Assembly: GCA_964006375.1 (NCBI GenBank)
Contig: OZ023269.1
Span: forward strand, 59,101,468-59,165,467
DNA: 64,000 bases
DNA from: Tillus elongatus
Lineage: Eukaryota > Arthropoda > Insecta > Coleoptera > Cleridae
Reading direction: 5' to 3'
Numbering within the stretch: the first letter of the stretch is position 1; every line of letters begins with the position of its first letter. Positions 45,601 through 55,721 of this stretch are shown one piece after another. Below the pieces are notes generated by a model. The model was not told the DNA's origin and did not search any database. It saw only the letters and a program-made list of their open reading frames with translations. The translations under genes and the position numbers were made by a program.

Positions 45601-45785
45601 CGCCACCTCCAAAGGGCGAAACGTGCAGACATTCAACTAGCTCAAACACAATGTCACAACCTCGAACGATCTTAATTTACAGTATGTAGGTTCTGAAAAA
45701 TAATTTGACGCTTCTGCTGGGAATCGAAGCCAGGAACTTGGGTCCAGAGGCACACGTCCTTACCACTGGACCATCGATTCTGCGC
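45601..45785 (-). repeat. tRNA-derived SINE
   Basis: On the minus strand, tggtccagtgg (45773-45763) matches an RNA polymerase III box A and ggcttcgattccc (45732-45720) matches box B. The D-stem gtcc/ggac is perfect, but acceptor and anticodon stems do not pair, so it is not a working tRNA. A non-tRNA body follows toward 45601. The body includes gtttcgccctttggaggtgg, resembling Penelope-type hammerhead flanks. Confidence 0.65.
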
Positions 45786-45916
45786 TAAGCCAAATCTTAG
45801 ACAACCCATACGATGATTTAAAGGTCTTCAGAGTGCGGCTTCTGCGTCACGGTTATCAGCAAAAACATTAACCTTAATAAGAATCCAAAAAAAAGCAACA
45901 TAAAAAATCGATGTGC

Positions 45917-45918
<2 letters not shown>

Positions 45919-45994
<76 letters not shown>
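45919..45994. repeat. (TA)n microsatellite
   Basis: 76 bases of pure AT dinucleotides. Confidence 0.97.
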
Positions 45995-45996
<2 letters not shown>

Positions 45997-46379
45997 TGTT
46001 AAGTATGGTGCACAAACTTCAAGGAATTAATCTATGATTGATTTTAAGACAAAACCTTCATATAAGTTTCAGTCCGCAACGGCTCTGCAACTCCAATCGT
46101 AAGCTCAATTCTGGCATCCTTTCTTACCCAAATAAATCTTCCAACTGGCATCAGTTAGAAACTAGTACAACCAGTAAAACCAAAGGTAGCTGCAAGCTGG
46201 TTGTAAAGCGACGAATTAGAGAGCATAATATTCGGGAATTAATTTCTTTTGCGAAAATAAGATTGTGGCCTCGGAGTGTAAGAATCCACAATTCAAAAAT
46301 TACTGCACTTTCAACTTCCAAGCACACACAAGATTCCACAAATATGGAAATACAAACACACATTATGTTTTTAACAATT
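45995..46379. other. Unassigned DNA
   Basis: No coding signal or repeat was recognised. Confidence 0.35.
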
Positions 46380-46936
46380 CACAAGCATTTGTTTTACTAT
46401 TGCGAAGGGCAAGAAAAAATTATTCAGGTTTTTTTAATAAAGCCCTACGGCCTTGGTATTAATTTCGGTATTTGAAAAACCTGACCTAACCCGATGTTAA
46501 AATTCATTTGTTTCACTCTTGCAAATGGGGCGACGAAAACTAATTTGCATGAGTTCTTATACATTAGGGCCTTGGTAATAGTTTTCTGTTTTTATGATTT
46601 TGGCACATTGATTACAGATGGCAAAAATAATACATATTGCGGAAATGACTTAATTGCTATCCCGATTTTCATATGCATATTTTCACTTTTGCAAAGGGTG
46701 ACAAAAAATAATTTTCAGATTTTATAATACACTAGGGTCTTGGTAATTTTTTTTTGCTTTTATGATTTTGGAATATTGGCTGCAAATGTCAAAGAATAAT
46801 ACATATTTCGAAAACGTGGTGATAGCTAACCCGATGTTAAAATTCATTTTCTTTTTCACTTTTGCAAAGGGTGACAAAAAATAACTTGCATGGTGTATCA
46901 TACATTAGGACCTTAGTCATATTTTTTGTTTCTATG
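46380..46936. repeat. Tandem satellite, about 170-bp units (left block)
   Basis: The word tttcact(t/c)ttgcaaa recurs at 46511, 46681 and 46854, giving spacings of 170 and 173. A more diverged unit starts near 46389. Each unit also carries a variant of ttatgattttggcacatt and caaatgccaaaaaataatac. The array is interrupted at 46936 by the BEL element and continues at 54678. Confidence 0.75.
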
Positions 46937-47386
46937 TGTTAAGGCGTCTCGTCTGGAGGATTAGACCTCTAAAATTTACATATTTCTCAGTAGAATTCAT
47001 TGTTATGATATTTACAATCTGTAGAATGTAATTTTAAACATGATTAGGAATAACCCAACAAGGGTCATTTCTTCTTTACAATTGGCCATACGCCTGCTAC
47101 CCTCTCTCAGGTAGTAGCTAGCGTAGGCAAATTCAATATTCAAAAATCAGTTCTTCTTGAGACTCGACACAAGCAACACCCTTTAGCATAATCATTTCGT
47201 AGAGTTATCATGTACTCTAAAGCATACCATATTATAAGTAATTTTCTATAAGTTTACAGTTTGTTATTAAATGTTAAGTGTTACAACATCAGCGTTTAAT
47301 TTAACAAAACATAATCAGGTCCTTCGAGCTATCAAGAAACAAAAACAAATAAAATGTGGTACATCAGTACAAAACGTAATTAAACA
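46937..47386 (+). repeat. BEL 5' LTR
   Basis: 450 bp, ending attaaaca, followed by tggtcctaaacgag (47387), a likely primer-binding site. Confidence 0.93.
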
Positions 47387-47462
47387 TGGTCCTAAACGAG
47401 CCGGATTACAAAAAATCACCAGTGAACTAAACATCGAGTTATCAATTTTAATCAGTAATTAA

Positions 47463-47630
47463 TTATTAAACAAATACAGTGCATAGTGAATTAAACATCG
47501 AGTTAGCAATTTTAATCAATAATTAATTATTAAACAAATAACAAATACAGTGCATAGTGAATTAAACATCGCGCGTTAGCAATTTTAATTAGTAATTAAT
47601 TATTAAACAAATACAGTGCATCAAGTCGTT
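47463..47630 (+). repeat. Short tandem repeat in the BEL leader
   Basis: Three copies of a unit of about 55-60 bases with attattaaacaaatacagtgc and gtgaattaaacatcg, lying between the primer-binding site and gag. Confidence 0.75.
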
Positions 47631-48723
47631 CCACTTAATAAAAAAAAGTGAAATCATCGTCCATTGTGATCAATATAAGGCAGAGAAAATTTGCCAGCAG
47701 TCATCAAAATTTAAGTCCAATCTCCATTAACATATTTTCCTTTCTTTATTGCTTCATTTGTGTGCATAATGGCTGATTTAAAAACATTAACATTACAAAG
47801 AGCACAAATAAAATCATACACGCTTTAGAAACTTTTTCGATAGCATTACTGATAATGAGACTGTGCTTGAAAATGATATACTTGAATTGAAAGCACGCTT
47901 ATCGTGCAATGAATCATCCCAAGACAAATTTGAACAAATTCATATCGTTATCACAAACATCGCCGATGACGTAACTTCTCATGAAGCTGATTTGGCGGAG
48001 TTTGAACAAATATTTTACAAAACCATTGCAAAGGTTAATGGATTTTTAAACAATTATTCGAACAAAAATAACAGTTCATTACAATCTAATATAGCAACAG
48101 GTGCAGTTTTAAATTCACTTAGCTTACCTAACATAAGCTTACCAACATTTAACGGAGAATTTGAAAATTGGGTAGAATTTCGTGATGCATTTGATACACT
48201 TGTAAATAATAATCCCACTTTAACAAAAATTATATTATTTAATATCATGTGGTAAAGGTGATGCCGCACATTCACTTAAAACTTAAAAAGTATCTTCTGA
48301 TAATTATATAATTGTTTGGAACTTGTTAACGAAACGCTTTTAAACCAAAAAATTAATTGTTAAAAATAACATTAAAGCTCTTTTCAATTTAGATTTTATG
48401 AAAAAGGAGTCTCATCAACAAGTACAACATTTCTTAGATGGGGTGTTGAAAATTATGCAATCACTAAAAAACTTTGATCAGCCAACATTAGACATTTTAT
48501 TAATTTACATTATTTCGTCTATATTCAGCAATGCAACACGGTATGAATGGGAATTATTTAAGCCCGAAAACGATTTTCCCACCTTTCAGGAACTCATAAC
48601 TTTCCTTGAAAATAGGTGTAATTTTCTGGGTTCTCTTGAATCAAACAAAGGTAATCAAGGTCTATTTAACACACTCAAAACCAACATACAATAATAATTT
48701 TAAAGACTAGATGCATTCTCGCA

Positions 48724-48786
48724 ACAATTAGAACCGTAGACCGGTTTCGCTCTCATTAGAGCTCTTCAGTACGGCATACTAATTGT
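48724..48786 (-). ncRNA. Type I hammerhead ribozyme, unit 1
   Basis: On the minus strand: helix I acaattag/ctaattgt, internal loop tatg/tt, helix I inner ccgta/tacgg, core ctgaaga, helix II gctct-aatg-agagc, core gaa, helix III ac-cg-gt, then C17. Predicted cleavage is between 48739 and 48738. All conserved core bases (C3, U4, G5, A6, G8, A9, G12, A13, A14, the A15.1-U16.1 pair) are present. Helix III reads accggt, self-complementary, which allows action as a dimer. Confidence 0.85.
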
Positions 48787-49030
48787 AGCAAAAATGCACC
48801 AAAAATAACACGGCTATAGTATAGCCAGTCTTAAAACACTAAGTGAGTGGTGAACGTGTCGCCACCTAGTTCGGAACCAAGTACTATGTTGTCACGCCCG
48901 CTCCAAATAACACAGAGTGTTAAAAATAGAGACAGTATACAACTAACTAACAATTTAAAAAATTGTTAGCCCTGGCCCATTTCTACCCTAATATAGGGAC
49001 AAAGTATGTAAGACTAGATGCATTCTCGCA

Positions 49031-49093
49031 ACAATTAGAACCGTAGACCGGTTTCGCTCTCATTAGAGCTCTTCAGTATGGCATACTAATTGT
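49031..49093 (-). ncRNA. Type I hammerhead ribozyme, unit 2
   Basis: Same as unit 1, 307 bases away. One change in inner helix I (ccata in place of ccgta) leaves an A-C mismatch with tacgg, so activity may be reduced. Predicted cleavage is between 49046 and 49045. Confidence 0.8.
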
Positions 49094-49461
49094 AGCAAAA
49101 ATGCACCAAAAATAACACGGCTATAGTATAGCCAGTCTTAAAACACTAAGTGAGTGGTGAACGTGTCGCCACCTAGTTCGGAACCAAGTACTATGTTGTC
49201 ACGCCCGCTCCAAATAACACAGAGTGTTAAAAATAGAGACAGTATACAACTAACTAACAATTTAAAAAATTGTTAGCCCTGGCCCATTTTTAAATTGTTA
49301 GTTAGTTGTATACTGTCTCTATTTTTAACACTCTGTGTTATTTGGAGCGGGCGTGACAACATAGTACTTGGTTCCGAACTAGGTGGCGACACGTTCACCA
49401 CTCACTTAGTGTTTTAAGACTGGCTATACTATAGCCGTGTTATTTTTGGTGCATTTTTGCT

Positions 49462-49524
49462 ACAATTAGTATGCCGTACTGAAGAGCTCTAAGGAGAGCG
49501 AAACCGGTCTACGGTTCTAATTGT
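49462..49524 (+). ncRNA. Type I hammerhead ribozyme, inverted unit
   Basis: On the plus strand, with helix II gctct-aagg-agagc (loop change only, stem intact) and inner helix I ccgta/tacgg perfect. C17 is 49509 and predicted cleavage is between 49509 and 49510. Confidence 0.85.
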
Positions 49525-49951
49525 TGCGAGAATGCATCTAGTCTTACATACTTTGTCCCTATATTAGGGTAGAAATGGGCCAGGGCTAACAATTTTTTAA
49601 ATTGTTAGTTAGTTGTATACTGTCTCTATTTTTAACACTCTGTGTTATTTGGAGCGGGCGTGACAACATAGTACTTGGTTCCGAACTAGGTGGCGACACG
49701 TTCACCACTCACTTAGTGTAATAATTTTAAAGCATATATCAATCAATACATCTACATCATATTGTGTACTATGTAAAATTTCAACACATTCACTTTTCTC
49801 ATGTGAAACATTCCTAAAATTACCAATACACCAACGAATCAATGAATCTAGGCGTTTTCAATTATGCTTAAATTGCTTAAGAAAAAATCATACAACAAAG
49901 GAATGTACATCAGCTTCGTGTAAAAAATGCGGTAAAAAACATAACACACTG

Positions 49952-50686
49952 TTGCATATAGAACATAATCAAGTAACAAATATTACACATAATGTAAATG
50001 CCACTCAAAATACAATTGCAGGTGACCAAAGAGAAATAAATCAAAATCAATCACGTCGTGTAGAAATCGCTACTCATGAAAGTAACATACCTGCACAAAT
50101 AATGCATGCATCAAATCATAATTTAAATAATACAAATTTGTTTCAAACTATATTGCCAACAGCAAGCATCGAAGTTTTCGATAATCAAGGCAAATCTCAC
50201 ATATGTAGAGCTCTCCTCGATGGAGGATCTCAAACGAACTTTATCACAAGTGATCTTTGCAATCGACTAGGCCTCACTAAATCAAAATATCAGTCATTAG
50301 TATCAGGGATTAAGAAATCTATCTCAAACATACATTTTAAAACTAATATTACCTTCAAATCACGCAAAAATGAATACAAAACAAGCATAACATGTTTAGT
50401 ATTAAATGAAATCAGTGATAATTTACCAAACATGTCATTTCCTTTGTCAAAACTAAACATCCTCCCAAATATACGTTTAGCAGATACAAAATGTAATTCG
50501 CCAGGTAAAATAGACATCTTACTGGGAGCCGGTATTTACTTCCAATTATTATGCGTTGGACAGCACAAGTTAAGTAATAACGGTCCTATTCTACAAAAAA
50601 ACCACTTTAGGGTGGATTTTAGGTGGCGATTTACATCACAAACAAAATCAATCATTTTGCTTTTTAAACACATCACATCATACTAA
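49952..50686 (+). pseudogene. BEL protease region
   Basis: Continues in frame from the third zinc motif. The aspartic protease active site is CRALLDGGSQTNFIT; BEL proteases use D-G/S-G-S. LLGAGIYFQLL closes the fold. The frame is lost at about 50615 and the RT resumes in another frame at 50721. Confidence 0.85.
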
Positions 50687-50720
50687 TTTACTTGATGATC
50701 AATTAACAAAATTTTGGGCA

Positions 50721-51776
50721 TTGAAAGAATATTCAAATGACCATAGAAATTATACAAGTGAGGAAAAATATTGCGAAACTAATTTTATTAATACATTTAA
50801 ACGTAACAAATCAGGTCGTTTTATTGTTAATATTCCACTTAAATGCGACATAGCAGAATTAGGAAATTCAAAGGACAACGCATTAAATCGATTTTTTTCA
50901 TTAGAACGAAAATTAAATCGCAATAGTGAATTAAAAACCGAATTCGTTAATTTTCTGAATGAATATGAAACATTAGGTCACATGATTAAAATAGCAGAAC
51001 ATGATATTAGCCGTTTAAATTATTTTTTACCACATCATGCGGTTATTAAGCAAAGCAGCTCTACAACAAAAATTCGTGTTGTTTTTGACGGATCAGCTAA
51101 AACAAATTTAGGCCTATCATTAAATGAAGTTCAGTGTGTTGGTCCCACAATTCAAGACGATCTGTTTTCAATTTTATTACGGTTTAGAAAACATAAGTAT
51201 GCTATTACTGCAGACATAGCTAAAATGTACAGACAGGTGTTAGTTGACGATGGGCAACGTAACTTACAATTAATTATTTGGAGAGCTAATGAAACCGACC
51301 CCATTAACTATTATCAGTTAAATACTGTTACATATGGTACAGCTTCAGCACCATTTCTTGCAGTTAGATGTCTTAAACAACTAGCAATTGAAAATCGCGC
51401 ACATTATCCTTTATCATCAGAAATAATTGAACGGGATTTCTATGTAGATGATTTATTGACGGGAGCAAATTCAAAAACAGAAGCTATTCGCATAATGAAA
51501 GAGGTTTCAACAGTAACAAGTTCAGCAGGTTTTCATTTAAGAAAGTGGTCATCAAACAATAAAGAACTATTGTCAGCAATTGACGGAGAAAACATTCGTG
51601 ATAAAAACATTATACAAATATCAGAATCAGGTGAAACTAAAACGCTCGGTATATTATGGAATCAAGAATACGATGTATTTGAGTATGTTATTAATGCTGA
51701 GCCCGATAAAAGGTCAATCACAAAGAGAACATGTTATCAATTATCGCGCAAATATTTGATCCTTTGGGACTTTTAG
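50721..51776 (+). pseudogene. BEL reverse transcriptase
   Basis: Pao-type RT: NYFLPHHAVIKQSSSTTKIR, VVFDGSAKTN, GPTIQDDLFSILLRFR, TADIAKMYRQVLV and FYVDDLLTGANS (DD pair), followed by HLRKWSSNN. It ends at 51776 because of a frameshift near 51740, after which the thumb continues in the 51731-52708 frame. It would copy the element's RNA. Confidence 0.9.
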
Positions 51777-52000
51777 GGCCGGTAATTATAAATGCTAAAA
51801 TTATGATCCAATGTCTTTGGCAGTACAAACTGTCATGGGATGAGTCTATACCGCTCGATTTACATACCAAGTGGTCAAAATTTTACAAACAATTAACTCA
51901 TTTACGCACAATAAATATACCTAGGTACGTTTTATGTGAAAATCCACATACCATTCAATTACATGGATTTTGCGATTCTTCGGAGATTGCATACGGTTGT

Positions 52001-52079
<79 letters not shown>

Positions 52080-52708
52080 GCAGCGTAAATAATGCGGGGG
52101 AATGCAAATCCTCATTACTTTGTGCAAAGTCCCGTGTAGCCCCACTTAAAAACGTATCTCTGCCTAAACTTGAGTTGTGTGGCGCTTTATTATTGGCTAA
52201 ATTAACAGATAAAGTAAGAAGCGCAATGAAAATAAATTTTACAAACATTTTTTATTGGTGCGATTCAACCATAGTATTATCATGGATCTCAGCAGCTGCT
52301 AATAAATGGAAAACCTTTGTAGCAAATCGCGTGTCAGAAATTCAAGAATTAATGAACCATGGCCACTGGCGACATGTACGAACACATGATAATCCTGCGG
52401 ATTTATTATCACGTGGTATAGAGGCAAATCAGATAGAGCAAAGTTTTTGGTTAAATGGCCCAAGATGGCTACAGAGCGATGAATCTTCTTGGCCCGTTTC
52501 ACAGGAAATAAAACATAGTGCTCCAGAGTCACGCGTTGTGAGAAACTTATCATTAAAATTAGATGACTTACAACTATTTTCAAAATTTTCTTCATTAACT
52601 AAATTAAAGCGAGTCACTGCCTACTGTTTACGGTTTATTGAAAATATTAAAAGTTCTAAAAACAAGGTAATTGGCCCCATACAAGTGCAGAGTTGGAAAA
52701 TGCTTTAA
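51731..52708 (+). pseudogene. BEL RNase H region with in-frame Tyr-Ile tract
   Basis: AQIFDPLGLLGPVIINAKI links RT to RNase H. The RNase H has LHGFCDSSEIAYGCC (first Asp), VSLPKLELCGALL (Glu), WCDSTIVLSWI (Asp) and DNPADLLSRG. Between the first strand and its return, a (TA)n run at 52003-52077 inserts about 24 Tyr/Ile residues in frame. The native text was probably GCCIYIRS. A frameshift near 52690 leads into the integrase frame. Confidence 0.9.
52003..52077. repeat. (TA)n microsatellite inside BEL RNase H
   Basis: 75 bases of pure TA, a multiple of three, so the frame on both sides is maintained. Confidence 0.97.
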
Positions 52709-54057
52709 TTAAGTTGATTAAGATATCACAAAAAAATGTATACTCTAAAGAAATAAATGACTTAACTAATCACAAACATATCAATCATAAGAGTTCACTA
52801 TTGTCATTAAATCCTTTTTTGGATGATCAATTAATTTTACGAGTAGGAGGTCGCATTCAACATTCAGATTTCAGTTATAATAAAAAACACCCAATAATTT
52901 TGCCACCATCGCATAAATTAACAATATTAATAATCATATATGAGCATATTCGACTTCTTCATTGTGGAACAAATCAATTATTATATTCATTAAGGGAAAA
53001 ATTTTGGCCAATTTCAGGTAAAAATACAATAAAACGTGTCATTCACGAATGTATCAGTTGCTTTCGAGCAAATCCAAAATCGTCAATTCAAATTATGGGT
53101 TGCTTACCAGAGCCACGTTTGACAGCGGCACCACCATTTTACAATTGCGGTGTTGATTATGCTGGCCCAATATTAATCAAGGACAGAAAGGGTGGCGGTT
53201 GTAAATTAAACAAGGCTTATATATGCATATTTGTGTGTTTAGTGACTAAAGCTGTACATTTAGATTTGTCTACTAGTCTGGACACAGAGGCATTTTTGGC
53301 GGGATTAAACAGGTTTTCATCCCGACGTGGTCAACCAATGTCTATTTACTCAGACAATGGCAAAAATTTTGTGGGTGCAAATTCGGAATTGTTGGAGTTG
53401 CATAATTTTCTGTCAAACCAAGAAAATCATACAAAAATAAATCAAGCATTAAATAACACAACTACATCATGGCATTTTATACCACCACGTTCTCCACATT
53501 TTGGAGGTTTATGGGAGGCGGGCGTAAAATCAGTAAAGAGTCATTTAAAACGTGTTACAAAAAATACTCACTTAACCTTTGAGGAATTTTACACATTATT
53601 AACACAAATCGAAGCAGTCCTCAATTACCGTCCTTTGAGCCCCCTTTCTTCCGATCCTAATGATTTACATCCTTTAACACCTGCACATTTTTTGATTGGA
53701 CGAACTTTAACATTAAACCCGGAACACAATGTTTTGGATACTGCTGACAACAGGTTAAGCAAATTTCAGCATATTCAAAAAATAAAACAAGATTTTTGGA
53801 AAAGATGGTGTAAGGAATACATCTCAAAATTACAAATTCGCACAAAATGGAAACAAACATCCAATATTCAGTTGAAACCAGGAGTTCTGGTTATTATCAA
53901 AGAAGATAATATGCCCCCATTAAAGTGGCAGCTTGGCCGCATCATTCAGTTACATCCAGGAGCTGACAACATCACCAGGGTGATATCAGTGAAGGTGTCG
54001 AATGGTAATGTTTTAAAACGGACAGTGTCCAAAGTGTGCGTTCTCCCTATAGACTGA
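52693..54057 (+). pseudogene. BEL integrase
   Basis: A 454-residue open frame. The zinc domain has HIRLLHCGTNQLL and CISCFRANP (HHCC). The core has NCGVDYAGPI, IYSDNGKNFVGAN and HFGGLWEAGVKSVK (D, D, E). The C-terminal domain, from PLSPLSSDPNDLHPLTPAHF to WQLGRIIQLHPG and VSKVCVLPID, is the usual BEL end and is followed by TGA. The integrase itself is intact; it is cut from the polyprotein by the frameshift near 52690. There are 168 bases from the stop to the 3' LTR. Confidence 0.92.
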
Positions 54058-54225
54058 CGAGGACAATTTAATCTCTGGACTACATAATTTAAGCTAACAT
54101 TTTAGTATATTTAAAATAAGTTAACATTTTTTACGTAGATTAAGATATAATCAGTTTATTAGTTATAATCGATTATTTTTATTATATAGCATTCGTTGAA
54201 AGGTAGCTTTTCAAGGCGGGCGGCA

Positions 54226-54672
54226 TGTTAAGGCGTCTCGTCTGGAGGATTAGACCTCTAAAATTGACATATTTCTCAGTAGAGTTCATTGTTATATTTA
54301 CCATCTGTAGAATGTAATTTCAAACATGATTAGGAATAACCCAACAAGGGTCATTTCTTCTTTACAATTGGCCATACGCCTGCTACCCTCTCTCAGGTAG
54401 TAGCTAGCGTAGGCAAATTCAATATTCAAAAAGCAGTTCTTCTTGAGACTCGACACAAACAACACCCTTTAGCATAATCATTTCGTATAGTTATCATGTA
54501 CTCTAAAGCATACCATATTATAAGTAATTTTCTATAAGTTTACAGTTTGTTATTAAATGTTAACTGTTACAACATCAGCGTTTAATTTAACAAAACATAA
54601 TCAGGTCCTTCGAGCTATCAAGAAACAAAAACAAATAAAATGTGGTACATCAGTACAAAACGTAATTAAACA
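54226..54672 (+). repeat. BEL 3' LTR
   Basis: 447 bp, preceded by the purine-rich caaggcgggcggca and followed by ctatg (54673-54677). Confidence 0.93.
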
Positions 54673-54677
54673 CTATG

Positions 54678-54930
54678 ATTTTGGGACATTAACTGCAAAT
54701 GCGAAAAAATAATACATATTGGGGAAACAGCTAAATTGCCATCTAGATGTTTAAATGCATTTTTTTCACTTTTGCAAAGGGTGACAAAAAATAATTTTTA
54801 TGTAGTATTATACAATAGCTGGTAATAGTTATTCGATTTTATTATTTCGGCATATCGATTGCAAATGCCAAAAAATAATTCATTTCAAGAACATCTTAAT
54901 TGCTATCCCCATTTTCATATGCATTTTTTG
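54678..54930. repeat. Tandem satellite (right block)
   Basis: Continues the unit split at 46936: attttgggacattaactgca, then tttcacttttgcaaagggtg at 54764 and one more partial unit to about 54930. Confidence 0.72.
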
Positions 54931-54961
54931 CTACATAAGCCCACAGTGAAAAAAAAAGCAC

Positions 54962-55446
54962 ATACACGACAGCAAGTACCTTGTTTTAAATGAGCAAACT
55001 GACATAAGATTGTTTCATGAAGTTTTATCATATTATGAATAACAGTCAACTATCTTAATTGGGCCAGACCAAAGTCATTTAATAAAATCGAGAAGATCTA
55101 TTTAATTGGAACGCAGTGGGCCAGTTTTAACAGAGACACTAATTGGATGGATAGTTATGGTAAAGTAAATGTCATTTTACCAAATGCTGCAAACTGTATT
55201 AATAACTTATGTAACAAAGAAGAATATGAATATCTGAATCAACTGGTAAAAGACTAGTTTAGTACAGATTGGTTTGGTATTAGGATTCTAGAGAAATTAG
55301 TGAAAACAAAAGAAGGTATGAGGTGTGAAAACAATGTTAAGAGTCTACAAGAAAACCACATGACAGATTCGAGACTGGATTACTTTGAAAGAAAGATAGT
55401 ATCCAATAATTTGTATGGGGTTAGGAATCTATGTATGGTGTTATAA
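54962..55446 (+). pseudogene. Unrecognised decayed reading frame
   Basis: A run of coding-like text spans two frames. 54962-55103 holds YLVLNEQTDIRLFHEVLSYY then a TAA, and ILIGPDQSHLIKS. From about 55084 the next frame holds IYLIGTQWASFNRDTNWMDS and YLNQLVKD, a TAG (55254-55256), then FSTDWFGIRILEKLVKTKEG and YFERKIVSNNLYGVRNLC before TAA at about 55446. The low number of stops over 480 bases and the varied composition suggest a former protein. No family could be named. Confidence 0.35.
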
Positions 55447-55721
55447 ATCTGTAAGGGGCGAGAAGAAACTATTTTATACGTTTAAGTCCGTTTTAAATAC
55501 GTCGTTTATTAAAAAAATGTATTAAAATAAGCATTTTCTGCTTTTTAGTCTTGTGTTTCTGTTTCTCTTACACACTTAATTATTCAATCTGAAACCTGTT
55601 ACAAACTGTTAAATGACTTTAAAGTTTCAACTCAAGCTCATCGGGAAGCTGGTTTAAAATCGAATGCGAAATTTGTACCGAACAGAGAGACATACAAGAA
55701 AACGAGTTAATAAAAAAGTCT
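55447..55721. other. Unassigned DNA
   Basis: A short frame at 55590-55710 (HREAGLKSNAKFVPNRETYK) might belong to the same decayed gene as the previous entry, but no link is proven. Confidence 0.3.

Larger units (their letters stand above)
48706..49719. mobile_element. Retrozyme-like non-coding retroelement with hammerhead ribozymes
   Basis: Unit 1 (48706-49012, 307 bp) and a nearly complete unit 2 (49013-49287) are head-to-tail. At about 49288 the sequence turns round and 432 bp (1.4 units) follow in the opposite orientation. The 13-bp target duplication aataattttaaag is at 48693-48705 and 49720-49732. Every full unit carries one hammerhead; none has an open frame. The switch lies at the AT-rich palindrome aacaatttaaaaaattgtta. 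Two head-to-tail hammerheads would release 307-base RNA monomers. Enzymes must come from another element, probably a Penelope type. Confidence 0.82.
47769..49951 (+). pseudogene. BEL Gag, interrupted by a retrozyme-like insertion
   Basis: ATG at 47769 is followed by a TAG at 47826-47828. The open frame 47863-48255 includes LSLPNISLPTFNGEFENWVEF (BEL Gag hallmark region, given here in part as LPTFNGEFENWVEFRDAF) and 48398-48694 continues it. The insertion occupies 48706-49719. After it, at 49745-49940, three zinc-binding motifs appear: CVLCKISTHSLFSC, CLNCLRKNHTTKEC and CKKCGKKHNTLLH. Frameshifts and stops outside the insertion show that gag was already damaged. Confidence 0.8.
46937..54672 (+). 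mobile_element. BEL/Pao LTR retrotransposon
   Basis: LTRs of 450 and 447 bp (tgttaaggcg ... taattaaaca) are about 98 percent alike by eye. The target duplication ctatg is at 46932-46936 and 54673-54677, and the satellite reads continuously across the insertion. Gag, protease, RT, RNase H and integrase are all present in BEL order. Three pol frameshifts, a broken gag, a 1014-bp insertion in gag (48706-49719) and a TA expansion in RNase H mean it is not functional. Confidence 0.95.

Noticed and set aside
45710..45790. Functional tRNA gene on the minus strand
   Set aside because: Box A, box B and the D-stem are present, but acceptor and anticodon stems do not pair; a SINE head is the better reading.
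48724..49093. Alternative hammerhead with helix III accg/cggt and cleavage after GUU
   Set aside because: It would leave an unpaired 9-base gap in helix I; the pairing with ccgta/tacgg and the GUC site satisfies all core rules.
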